Source of the DNA: Cylindrodendrum hubeiense
Taxonomy: Eukaryota; Ascomycota; Sordariomycetes; Hypocreales; Nectriaceae
Reading direction: 5' to 3'
NCBI GenBank assembly: GCA_014621425.1
Contig: JAANBB010000723.1
Span: forward strand, 1-13,250
Length of the DNA: 13,250 nucleotides
The notes under the pieces are model-generated. The model had not been told where the DNA came from and searched no databases. It saw only the letters and a list, made by a program, of their open reading frames with translations. The translations under genes were made by a program, and so were the position numbers. This document shows, piece by piece, positions 1-8,065 of this stretch; the stretch's first letter is position 1, and the number at the start of each line of letters is the position of its first letter.

Positions 1-111
1 GGATATGGAGGGGTGTGAAGGGGACTTACACAGCACGTCACTGACACGGACAAGCACTAACCGGCGGGTTTGTTGGGGGGACGATGGAGGCGGGCGATGG
101 AGGCGGGAGAC

Positions 112-172
112 GGAACGGCGAGCAGACGAGACGAGGCGAGACGAGACGCGGGACGAGGCGGGACGAGATGGA
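112..172. repeat. Degenerate GACGAG/GAGAC simple repeat
   Basis: Short units such as GAGACGAG, GCGAGACGAGACG, GGGACGAG and GCGGGACGAG recur with small changes over about 60 bases of purine-rich sequence. It is an imperfect microsatellite of 5-6 bp units. Short frames through it read as Arg/Asp/Glu/Thr runs and are not taken as genes. Confidence 0.6.
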
Positions 173-1190
173 GGCAGCGCGGGCGGGAGGGATGGAATTG
201 TCCGACCTGGAACGAAGGGGGGAAGAGGGAAATATTTTATATGTGAGGTGCGCCGGCGCGTGGGTGTCGCCAGTGCGTCAGTGTGTGCTTGCTTGGCTCG
301 GGAATGTGGTGCGTCTGCCTGAGTATGCGACGTTCGGCGTATTCTTTTAGAGTCGGCGAGAATCGCTTCCAGGCTTGCCATCTCAACTCGCCCGGCGAGT
401 GCACTGCCTCTGCAACCTCTTCCCTGCTTATCTGCTGCCTCTGCTATACCGCACATGGCATATCCAGGCTCCTCGCGGGCCCTTCCATCGCCGCCCCTTC
501 CCTGGCCGAAACCGTCCACGCGCCTAACCTACCGCTGGCCCGGTTCTCCCAGGTCCCCCCGAGTACAGGCCATGTACCCGCAAGCCCGTGGCGCCCTCGA
601 TCACAAGCGTGCCAGCTGCCACAGCCATGCCAACTCTCCCCCAAGTCCCCCCAAGTTATCTGATCCGATGCCGCACGCTCACAGGCCCCTTCGCGCACCC
701 GCCGAAAAACTCACTCCACACGGCGTGTGGACGGGATCCAGCGCAAGGCGATCCACATCGGCGCGTTTCTCATTCAGAGACAGAAGCCGAGACCAGGACG
801 GTGCGCGGGGGACGGGGGGCGGACGAGCGAGCGCGCGAGACACGCAAAACCGCCCAGCCGGCGCCGGCGGCAGCTACGAGGCTAAGGCGCGATGCATGGC
901 TCCGTCGGGAGAGTCCGAGGGTCTGTATTCGTACTCGCAGAAATACGGCAGACGCAGGGGATTCGTCTCAAACCAACCAGCTGGACAGGGGCCGTGGAGG
1001 AGCCGGAGGGGTACTCCCTACGCGCGCTTCCAGGGCGCCGACAGGCTGCGGTACGCACCTAGCAGCCGGCACTGCCCCCCACTGCAGTGCTGCAGCGTGC
1101 ACCTGCATTGCCTTCCAGTGCCTGACGTCTTTTTCTGGTTTTTTCTTCGGCTGCCCCTCACCACCACCGCCACCACTCTGCACCGTCGCG

Positions 1191-1232
1191 AGAGCATCGC
1201 CAGAGCATCGCCAGCATCGCCAGCATCATCGC
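1191..1232. repeat. Short tandem repeat of AGCATCGCC-type units
   Basis: Four consecutive units based on AGCATCGCC (with an extra AG in the first two and a CATCATCGC variant at the end) follow one another over about 42 bases. It lies in the pyrimidine-rich stretch upstream of the coding-like region at 1432. No function is evident. Confidence 0.7.
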
Positions 1233-1431
1233 TCATACTGTAGTTCCCAGGATGTGTGTTTCGAGCCCTCCCGAGATTTGGCGGCCCCCCTCTATGACTA
1301 ACTGACTCTCCAACGCGTAAACTCAAACCCGGCGAACAATAGGCAATCCACAGCAACTCCAGGCCTCCTCTTGCACGCCTCCACGTGCATCTCCCTCATT
1401 CCGCCCGTCGCCATTGTTCCCCTCCTTTGCC

Positions 1432-2689
1432 ATGGATCATGGACCATCGCCCGTGGACCAGCCAGGAACCGTCCCACACACCCTCCCCAATTCTTCTGCG
1501 TCTGCCGTCGGCACTAGCCACCATCTCCATCTTGTCTCAACCTCGTGGAGGCATTATTTTTTATCAGATGCCCCTCTATCCCACATTTGTAGTCTGTCGA
1601 AACGCCCTAAACGTAGTACATCCACCCTTGCGGCCCGCCATCTTGATCCCCTCGGTTCCATCACCTGTCTTCGCATCACGCATCTCTATTCCCTCGCCTC
1701 CACTGGACAGCCGCAGACATTCCCCCGTTTCTGACCATCTCCGTTGCTCTGTAATCGTAGTTGGTTCCCGTCTCTCTCTACAACCCTAACTAAACCCATC
1801 CGCAGCAACCGTGGCAACCGCCTACATTGTGACTTATATCCCTGCTCAGCCACTAACCCTCGAGCTACCCCCATCGTCAACTCCGTCGTCTCCATCACCA
1901 CAACCTCGTTCCCCATCTTCCCACCGGGCTAGAACCATCCACACCCGATCCGTGGGCTGATGAGGAAATTATTTCCCTCGACCATTGCATGCTAAGAAAC
2001 CGCCTCTCTAGCGCCCCTGCTTCCCGGTTTGTCCCTCACCAAACGCAACCATTCGCAGCCCAAACAAACCGTCAACTCAACCACCAGCCACCCAAAACCT
2101 CGCGTTCCGCTGCTCGGCGTGGGTCGTCTAGTGCTGATCCAGCTAGTCCAGGCCCTATGTCGCAACCACTGCCCCCCGAGCCTCTTGCAAACTAGTCGCG
2201 GGCTCCATCTGCCCAAGATAATCAACGTGCATCGACCTGCATCTCAGGCACCAGTCAGACGGCTTCACAGCCAGCCGTTCGTTCAGCTCGTCCCAGGAGG
2301 CAGGGCAACGCAACAGGGGATGTTGTACGTAAGGCGCCTGCGTACCCATCCCCTAAGCCGCATCGCTTTCGTACGCCGGCCGGGCCAAGCGGGAGCCACC
2401 TGCTTCTGCCCGCTTCGGCACGTCATGGCATTTTCTGCGCTTTTCCAACTATCCCACGGGGCCTGTCATCGACCATTCATCGGCCATTCATCGTCTTCAT
2501 GACACCCCCATGTCCCCTCACGCTCCCGCCTTGGCTACCTAGCTGCTCCGGTCGACTGCCGAATATCCCTCTCCCGCTCCCGCTCCACGGGGACGGTACA
2601 TGAATGTACACCATCATACAACGCAAGCTACCCACAGGAAGCACGCCACGTCCGGCAGAGCCTATCCAAACGGGAAAGGGCCCGACTAG
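1432..2689 (+). pseudogene. Decayed or undetected spliced gene, Pro/Ser/Thr-rich, family unknown
   Basis: An ATG at 1432 sits in an excellent context (GCCATGG) after a CT-rich leader. It opens a frame reading MDHGPSPVDQPG and staying coding-like to about 1650, then stopping at 1732 (TGA). The best-looking reading then moves to another frame for about 1650-1950 (Pro/Ser-rich, e.g. LELPPSSTPSSPSPQPR), with a TAA at 1787. It moves again for about 1950-2380 (starting DPWADEEIISLDHC), with only one stop, TAG at 2193, in that stretch. It returns to the second frame for about 2380-2689, with TAG at 2540 and 2687. A possible intron lies at 1751-1805: GTAATC donor, CTAAC branch sequence, CAG acceptor, 55 nt, a normal fungal size. 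Removing it alone does not join the frames. I recognise no domain. The pattern fits a gene with several frameshifts and nonsense changes, or a multi-intron gene I cannot resolve. Chance frames in GC-rich, low-complexity DNA remain possible. Confidence 0.3.
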
Positions 2690-3175
2690 ACTTCGTACTT
2701 GCGTCGATCTGATAATCACAGACCCCTGCCATAAGATGGAGAAGAACCAGGGTGAATCCACGCATGTAAGTGTGCGGCATTCAGTGTCCCACGTCCAAAC
2801 AGGGCAAGGTGTACATTCCAATCCAGACGGACGCAGCTACTCTTAGCCCATATCCAATGAGTGAAAGAGGAGTTTCAATTTTTCTCTAGTTGAGCCATAT
2901 ACTACTCAGAACATCTCAAAAGGTACAGTACACGATACAAAAATCTCTGCAGCACATGCCCCCACGATGAGGCTGCTTGCCGAGCTTAGTACGTAAACAA
3001 TTCTTGATGGAACCATCCATTGCCTTGTCCTCCCACGTCATCCCGTGCTAGTCCATTCTGGTTTCTTTCATGTGATGCAATCATATGTGGTACTTTGTGA
3101 TGCGGTGCAATTCCGTCAATGTATCGAATCGAATGTATTTTTATGCTCGTTATGTCATGTCATTGCTCGTTCTAT
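2690..3175. other. Intergenic region and 3' flank of the AAA ATPase gene
   Basis: No gene is seen. A frame open from 2604 to 2846 on the plus strand has no recognisable product. The sequence becomes more AT-rich from about 2850, as is usual between convergent fungal transcription units. On the minus strand just after the AAA ATPase stop codon there is an A-rich stretch (CATAAAAATACATTC, about 3129-3145) that could serve in 3'-end formation. This is only a compositional guess. Confidence 0.35.
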
Positions 3176-5284
3176 TTATGATGAGATGATCTCGGGGGTA
3201 TCGTATCCAGAATCAGAAGAGCCCTTGGCCGCCTTCTCCACGGCCGAGCTGTCCTTAGCCTCAGTTTCCTTCTTCTCTTCAGTCTTGTTGCCTTCGGCGT
3301 CGTCAGTCTTTTTCGCCTTGTCATCGGCCTCCGACTCCGAGTCGGAATCAGAGTCCGTCGAACAGTCAGAGCCGACATCCTGGCCCTCGGCCTTGCGCTT
3401 AGCCAGCTTGGCCAACTTGGCCGCCTTCTTCTTGGCCTTGGCTTTCTCCTCCTTGCGCTTCTTCTTTGCCTCCTCCTTCTTAGTCTTCTCCTCTTCCTTC
3501 TTGACCTTCTCCTCCTCCTTCTTGCGCTCCTCATCCTCCTTGCGGCGGGCCTCGGCGTCGTCGATCTCCTTCTTCTTCTTCTCCTTGCGCGTCTCCACGA
3601 TCCACTCGTCAATGGATTCGAGCACCTTTTCAGGGCTGCGCTTGTGCTTGAGGAGCAGACCCTGGATCTCGGCAGGGCTGAACTCGTGCTCGGGAATCTT
3701 GGCAGAGAACTCGGCGGCGAGGGCGCTGACACGCTCAAAGGTCTCGGCACGGATCTTGGCAGCCTCATCCGCCAGCTTCTTCGTCTCATCCGCATCAAGG
3801 AGACCAGACTGCTTAGGGGCAGGCTCACCAGATCCTCGCACATCCTCTCCGTCGTAGGGAGCGTAGATGGCACGGAAGATGGAAGCGGTCATATCAGCAT
3901 CGGAAAGGCCAAACTTGACAATCATGTCAACACGACCAGGTCGGATGAGGGCCTTGTCCAGCTTCTCGAGGTGGTTGGTAGTCATAATGAGAACACGACC
4001 CTCCTGAGAGGCAACACCATCGAGAATGTTGAGCAGGCCCGACAAGGAAAGTCTACCAGGCAGAGCAGGAGTAATGGTAGCGGGCTTTCCGGGGGCAACC
4101 TGGACTGGAGCAGCAGGTGGCTGGTCAGGGTTGGAGTTGTTGTTGTTCTCGCCTTTTCCCTCCTCACGAGTGTGCGTGAGACCAGCACTATCAATATCCT
4201 CGAGAAGAACCACGCAGCGACGAGGAAGCTCGGCAAAAAGAGAAGAGAGATTCTCCTCGTTGGCCATAATAGAGCTCAAGCTAACCATGTAGATTCTCAT
4301 GCGGAAGAAACCAGCCAGAGCAAGACTAAGAGAACTCTTTCCAGTTCCAGGAGGGCCGTAGAGAAGGTAACCACGGCGGTAGGGGATACCACGGTTGGAG
4401 TACCATCGGCGAGTCGCGGGGTTGAGGTAATCAGTGACGTCGGCAATGAGGTCCTCCTTGACCTTCTCGTTGAGAATGACGGTGGAAACGGGACGGCTGG
4501 CACGGGTCATGCAGCGCTGCCAGGTCGGGTCACCGCCAGAGCTACCAGCGGCACCACGGTAGATGAGAGTCTTGCTCTCATCCTTCTTTAGGTACTGCGC
4601 GCGGGCATCGACGAGCAACTCCTTGAGGATACGAGGGTTGCGGCCGAAGCAGGAGATAGAAATCTCCTCGCGCTCGCTGACAACCAGAAAGGTAGACTGC
4701 TCGCGGTTCTCGTGTCGCTCAAAGAACAGCATGTGGCCCTGATACCAGAAGAAGTGGGCGCCAAAGGACGGGGTGTACTGAAGAGGTTTCTTGCGAGGGG
4801 CGGTGCCGTTAGAACCGTCGCCCTCACCATCCTCCTCATCTTCATCCTCGTTATATCGCCAGAGGAACCAGCTGCGGGAGTTGATGTTGGTGTTGACGAT
4901 GAATCGGCGGGAGCTCTGGGCGAAGCGCTGAGCGGCAACCCAGGACATAATAATATTGTAGATCTCATCATCGGTACGGATGCGGACGACGGACATGCCA
5001 TACTTCCCCACCATGCTCCAGACATACTCGCTCATGTAGGTCCAGGCAAAGGTCAAGCCGGAAATGATGAGGAGCAGGGGGATGTAGATGTTGAGGTCGA
5101 TTCCCATGTAGGCGTGAAGGGCGGAAGAGAAGACGGAGAATCCGGGTATTAGGTAGTCCAGGACGGCGAACTGAGGGGGTCGAATAAAGTCGGCGCCGGG
5201 AAGGCCCTCGCCGAGGTTGGAAGTATTCACAGACTCCATGATGATGTTTCCCTTGGTTGATAGAAGGTCTCGGAAAGATATCAT
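3176..5284 (-). CDS. BCS1-type AAA ATPase with charged C-terminal extension
   Basis: The 702-residue, intron-free frame is a member of the BCS1 branch of AAA ATPases. Yeast Bcs1 is a mitochondrial inner-membrane translocase that inserts the Rieske protein into complex III; filamentous fungi carry many paralogs of unknown role. Seen in order: one hydrophobic segment near residues 65-84; a BCS1-N-like region to about 265, with an acidic insert (about 145-159); and the AAA module. The AAA module has the lead-in RGIPYRRGYLLYGPPGTGKS with Walker A at 310-317, Walker B VVLLEDID at 358-365, sensor-1 TTN at 435-437, and arginine-finger-type RPGR at 448-451. An Asn/Pro-rich linker (about 368-408) interrupts the AAA domain between Walker B and sensor-1. 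After the lid there is a Lys/Glu coiled-coil stretch (about 563-632) and an acidic Ser/Asp tail to 702. Yeast Bcs1 has about 456 residues, so this tail is an addition. The catalytic motifs look intact. It is probably a paralog rather than the Rieske-inserting orthologue (inference). The start may instead be Met16 at 5239, which has a better context (ATCATGG) than the first ATG. Confidence 0.93.
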   Translation of the reverse strand: MISFRDLLSTKGNIIMESVNTSNLGEGLPGADFIRPPQFAVLDYLIPGFSVFSSALHAYMGIDLNIYIPLLLIISGLTFAWTYMSEYVWSMVGKYGMSVVRIRTDDEIYNIIMSWVAAQRFAQSSRRFIVNTNINSRSWFLWRYNEDEDEEDGEGDGSNGTAPRKKPLQYTPSFGAHFFWYQGHMLFFERHENREQSTFLVVSEREEISISCFGRNPRILKELLVDARAQYLKKDESKTLIYRGAAGSSGGDPTWQRCMTRASRPVSTVILNEKVKEDLIADVTDYLNPATRRWYSNRGIPYRRGYLLYGPPGTGKSSLSLALAGFFRMRIYMVSLSSIMANEENLSSLFAELPRRCVVLLEDIDSAGLTHTREEGKGENNNNSNPDQPPAAPVQVAPGKPATITPALPGRLSLSGLLNILDGVASQEGRVLIMTTNHLEKLDKALIRPGRVDMIVKFGLSDADMTASIFRAIYAPYDGEDVRGSGEPAPKQSGLLDADETKKLADEAAKIRAETFERVSALAAEFSAKIPEHEFSPAEIQGLLLKHKRSPEKVLESIDEWIVETRKEKKKKEIDDAEARRKEDEERKKEEEKVKKEEEKTKKEEAKKKRKEEKAKAKKKAAKLAKLAKRKAEGQDVGSDCSTDSDSDSESEADDKAKKTDDAEGNKTEEKKETEAKDSSAVEKAAKGSSDSGYDTPEIISS

Positions 5285-5400
5285 GCACTGTTGGGGACGG
5301 TATCAAGTTTGACGAGTCTGCGGCAAGCGAAGCCAGAGAGGAGGAGAAGGCTGCGGTTAGAATGTAGCCGCGAGTGTAGATGAAGAGAAGAGAATTAACA
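5285..5400 (-). promoter_or_regulatory. CT-rich 5' leader of the AAA ATPase gene
   Basis: Read on the minus strand, this stretch contains TTCTCTTCTCTTCATC and CCTTCTCCTCCTCTCTGG, the pyrimidine-rich tracts that commonly surround the transcription start of well-expressed filamentous-fungal genes. A CTAACCGCAG sequence occurs here and could belong to a 5'-UTR intron, but the branch-like CTAAC is too close to the AG to be convincing. The start of transcription is not determined. Confidence 0.5.
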
Positions 5401-5419
5401 AGGGCCGTTGAGATGGAAG

Positions 5420-5426
5420 TTATATA
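5420..5426 (-). promoter_or_regulatory. TATA box (TATATAA) for the AAA ATPase gene
   Basis: The minus strand reads CTATATAACTTCC here, an exact TATATAA core. It lies about 136 bases upstream of the first ATG and just upstream of the CT-rich leader, the expected order for a fungal core promoter. No other gene start nearby would use it on this strand. Confidence 0.5.
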
Positions 5427-5573
5427 GTCGACGTTTACGTGAGACGGCTTGTCGGCATGGATGCGGACGATGTACTAGATGCTCCGCCTGCTGCAGGCAG
5501 TCTCCCATCCGGGGAGAGGCAGCCGAGTGAGGCATCCGCCCAGCCTTACGAGGCGATGAGGGCCCCAGAATGC

Positions 5574-5600
5574 AGGATGGACAAGGATGGACAAGGATGG
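5574..5600. repeat. 10-bp minisatellite, AGGATGGACA x 2.7
   Basis: Two exact copies of AGGATGGACA are followed by a third partial copy AGGATGG. Immediately downstream, related GGATGGGC and GAATGGGC units continue with changes to about 5644. The repeat lies about 290 bases upstream of the AAA ATPase start, beyond its TATA box. No role is evident. Confidence 0.85.
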
Positions 5601-6913
5601 CCTGGGTCGGCTGGCTTGGGCCGGATGGGCTTGGCCGAATGGGCGGACTGACTCACATGGCCCCCCGCGAGTGACCCCATCAATGACGCTCTGTCGTGCG
5701 CCCCATGCGGTCTTGGTATCCGAGTTTGCAGTGGATGTGTGTGGATGGTGTGGTTGTGCGGGAGTGGATGGGGTGGGTTCGTCTGACACCACGCCAGGCA
5801 TCAACTGGGTCGCCGGGCACGCTATCACCTCAGGACCATCTAGGCCCTCAGGAATCTAGGCAGCGCTCTGTCAGACTCGCCGGCAGCTCGGGCATCTGTG
5901 CTGTGACTCGTCAATGGCAATGCCTTCAATTCGCCGTTCGCCGTCCTATGGCGATCGCCGCATCGGAGGGCCTTGCCACATGACGGCCCGGCTGCCTTGT
6001 TCCCTTTCTCGGGTTCTTGCGCAGGAACGGGACTTTGAAAATGGATCTTCTGTAAGGCCTTGGCATGCTGGGTGAGCCGCGCTGGCAATGCGTCTGCGTG
6101 CGCATGCAGCAATCTACCACAACCCTCAACTGGATACCTCGTACAGATCAGGGGAGGGTGGCGACGGCAACCAAGCATTCCCTTCGTGTGGTCTCCAATC
6201 CCTTGCAACTTGCTACGGGATATCGCCATGGCCCTGTTTTAGACTCAGCCACATCCGCCATTGGTTAGTTAAGCGATGCGCAATCAACTGTATGGCTTCA
6301 GACCTAAAATGCCCGAGTAGCTCTTATTAGCGAATAGTCATTAAATTCTCCGAACTAATCTGCCTCTGCCGCTGCGGACCAGGCCTAACGGGACCATGTT
6401 CCTGGCACAAACCTCAGGCCTCCTGATTGTCACAGGCAAATCATGGTTCAATCTATTCTTCGTAGTCCCTGCAACCCCACCGCCGTTGCAGACACATCCA
6501 CACTCTCATGCCGGCGTCACCGTTTCTTGTGGCGGTCAGCCTCAAAACGGCCGTGGCTCAGCGGCTCGAGCAGCCACACATCGCCCGGTCGGAGTCATAT
6601 GCAGTGGGCTTTACGGCATGGCCAATGAGAAACGCTCAATTTCAGGATCCAAGGTTGAACGCTTCGTCTCCCATCTGGGCGCGGGAAATTATAGCCTGTG
6701 CCACAACTGTCCGGTCAATCAATTGCGGTTAACAAACTGATCCATAGTTTTCTCTAGACCGTTGATTGATCCTAGCCACAAAGACTAGAAATTTTCGTGT
6801 TTCCCGGATGCGTCATATGGTGAAGGGTGCTTGCTCTAAGGCACCGCCTCCCAGGCTAGCGGGCTTAGACTGCGGGGTGGGTTGAGATGTGGGCGGGCTA
6901 ACCGCGAGGCTCA

Positions 6914-6935
6914 TCCATTAAGACGTCTCAATGGA
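6914..6935. repeat. 22-bp near-perfect palindrome
   Basis: TCCATTAAGACGTCTCAATGGA equals its own reverse complement except for one symmetric pair of positions (20 of 22 match), and centres on the AATT-free core AGACGTCT. It lies in the 3' flank of the Pro-rich gene, about 410 bases past that gene's stop codon. It could be a dimeric protein-binding site, a hairpin in a 3' transcript, or chance. Confidence 0.6.
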
Positions 6936-7348
6936 GGGAGGACAAAACATATTGCAACTGACTTCCCATTGACTGGATTGTTGTAATGGCTCCCTCTCTG
7001 GGGTAGCATTTCGAATTTGTAAAAGCAAAGACACAACTTGATGTCTGTCTGCCAATTTGTGAATCAGAATAATATTGGTGTGTACATGATGGACTGGATC
7101 CTAGTCTTTTTTTTGGTAGAGCGACTGGTCCGCTTCCATGAAAGGGTATTTCAATTGTGACAAATTCCGCCCAGATTTCCCTCCTGTTGGCATCATTCAT
7201 TCTCCCAGTATAACGCCAGATACGCCTCCTAAATTCAATCATCAACTTAACCATACAGAGCCCCAAAAAAGACAAGGCCAAAGAGCAAGACGGTAGGTCA
7301 TAATCCGTATGCTTGCTTGATCGTTCATTCGTTCGTTTGCTAGGTCGT

Positions 7349-8065
7349 TCATTCATAGCCCTCGCTGCCAGTCTCGCTCCAATAATCATCATATTCATCG
7401 CCCCCCGGTGCGGGACGGAAGCCCCCCTGGTTCTGGCCTGTGAGGTTGATGAAGCCAGTGCCGCCGCCAGGTGGCGGGGCGCCCATTGGAGGCGGAGGCG
7501 GAGCATGGAAACCTCCTCCGCCGCCATAGTGACCGCCCATATCACCTTGAGGCGGCGGTGGTGGCGGCGGCACAAAATGACCATCCATTGGGGGTCCAAA
7601 GCCGGGAGGCTGCTGCATAGGCGGCTGCATCGGCGGCTGCATCGGCGGCATCGGATTGGGGACGGCCCCGTTGAAGTGTTTCTGCCGGGACCCACTTCCC
7701 TTCCGGTGGCTTCGTCCGCTCCGGCTGCTGCGTCCGCTGCTGCTGCTGCTACTGCCGGAGTAATAGTAACGGTCGTCAGGCGAGGTGACCCAATACAGCT
7801 GGGTGTCAGGCTCGCTGAAATAGGAGCCGGTTGACCAGCCGGAGTAGGTGGAGCGGTCGTCCGAAATGTCACGGGTCTTCTTCTTGACCACCGTGGCGTT
7901 GCGGGGTGCACCGGCGGCCCAAGAAAGGAATCGCATGGACATGGGCTGCTTCTGCTTCTTCGGGAGCTTCCTGTATGTGGTAGTCCACTGGGACGAGGTG
8001 GTGCTGAATCCGTCGATGTCGTCGCCCGAGTAGACGGAGCTACTCCTGTGAGATCGGGGAGGCAT
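7349..8065 (-). CDS. Disordered Pro/Gly/Ser-rich hypothetical protein with PPMQ repeats
   Basis: A 238-residue protein starting MPPRSHRSSS at the ATG at 8065. The frame is open two codons further to a GTG, but the ATG has the good fungal context GACCATG and is preferred. Regions seen: a Ser/Thr-rich start; a basic stretch at about 31-66 (RKLPKKQKQ, then KKKTR); a Tyr/Ser patch (about 71-103) with SDDRSTYSGW; a Ser/Arg/Gly-rich run (103-128); PPMQ repeats (about 140-151); a run of seven prolines near 166-172; Gly-rich and PPPP segments; and an acidic, aromatic end (DEYDDYW). There is no signal peptide, membrane segment or known fold. Proteins of this build in ascomycetes are usually annotated as hypothetical; proline runs often bind SH3, WW or EVH1 domains or profilin, but that is only a possibility here. 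Periodic amino-acid composition and a clean ATG support a real gene. A TATA-like TATATC lies about 340 bases upstream at 8406-8411. Confidence 0.75.
   Translation of the reverse strand: MPPRSHRSSSVYSGDDIDGFSTTSSQWTTTYRKLPKKQKQPMSMRFLSWAAGAPRNATVVKKKTRDISDDRSTYSGWSTGSYFSEPDTQLYWVTSPDDRYYYSGSSSSSSGRSSRSGRSHRKGSGSRQKHFNGAVPNPMPPMQPPMQPPMQQPPGFGPPMDGHFVPPPPPPPQGDMGGHYGGGGGFHAPPPPPMGAPPPGGGTGFINLTGQNQGGFRPAPGGDEYDDYWSETGSEGYE
7613..7648 (-). repeat. Three 12-bp tandem units encoding PPMQ
   Basis: On the plus strand the units are CTGCATAGGCGG, then two exact CTGCATCGGCGG. On the coding strand each gives Pro-Pro-Met-Gln. The near identity of the DNA suggests recent duplication by slippage, so copy number may vary between strains. 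Confidence 0.85.

Larger units (their letters stand above)
1..1431. other. GC-rich intergenic region ending in a leader-like pyrimidine-rich stretch
   Basis: No convincing gene is seen. Open frames of up to about 260 codons occur on the plus strand around 455-1301, but they overlap in different frames, match no family I know, and begin at a poor-context ATG or a GTG, as expected by chance in GC-rich DNA. The first 250 bases are strongly purine-rich on the plus strand. From about 1128 the strand becomes pyrimidine-rich (TTTTTCTGG, TTTTTTCTTCGG, then CCACCACCGCC). From about 1350 to 1431 it is rich in CT and CCTCC, resembling a fungal promoter and 5' leader facing the coding-like stretch that begins at 1432. 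That role is inferred from composition only. Confidence 0.5.
5440..7348. other. Intergenic spacer between the two minus-strand genes
   Basis: About 1.9 kb with no supported gene. Open frames of up to about 130 codons occur on both strands, overlap one another and show no recognisable domain. The right part (about 6900-7348) is the 3' flank of the Pro-rich gene and contains an A8 run on the minus strand near 7108-7115. A somewhat AT-richer patch lies at about 6240-6360. A loose inverted repeat (GGTCAATCAA at about 6712 and TTGATTGATCC at about 6763) surrounds about 40 bases. A near-palindrome and a minisatellite are listed separately. Confidence 0.5.

Noticed and set aside
455..1301. Two overlapping plus-strand frames of about 240-260 codons
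   Set aside because: They overlap in different frames, one begins with GTG and the other with an ATG in poor context, neither has a known domain, and composition is that of GC-rich non-coding DNA.
1783..1797. ACCCTAACTAAACCC resembling telomeric repeats
   Set aside because: Only one CCCTAA unit is exact. It is more simply read as a CTAAC branch-like sequence or chance.
3644..4591. A 315-codon plus-strand open frame antisense to the AAA ATPase gene
   Set aside because: It lies wholly inside the well-supported minus-strand gene, has no recognisable domain, and is explained by the GC-rich third positions of that gene. The same applies to the plus-strand frame 3045-3857 and the minus-strand frame 3172-3873.
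6552..6570. A-box-like TGGCTCAGCGG suggesting a tRNA
   Set aside because: No B-box or matching acceptor stem follows within the needed distance.
6928..7911. A 327-codon minus-strand frame overlapping the Pro-rich gene
   Set aside because: It is the out-of-frame reading of the Pro-rich gene extended into its 3' flank. It is Arg/Ser/Pro-rich without motif, whereas the overlapping frame has a clean ATG and ordered composition.
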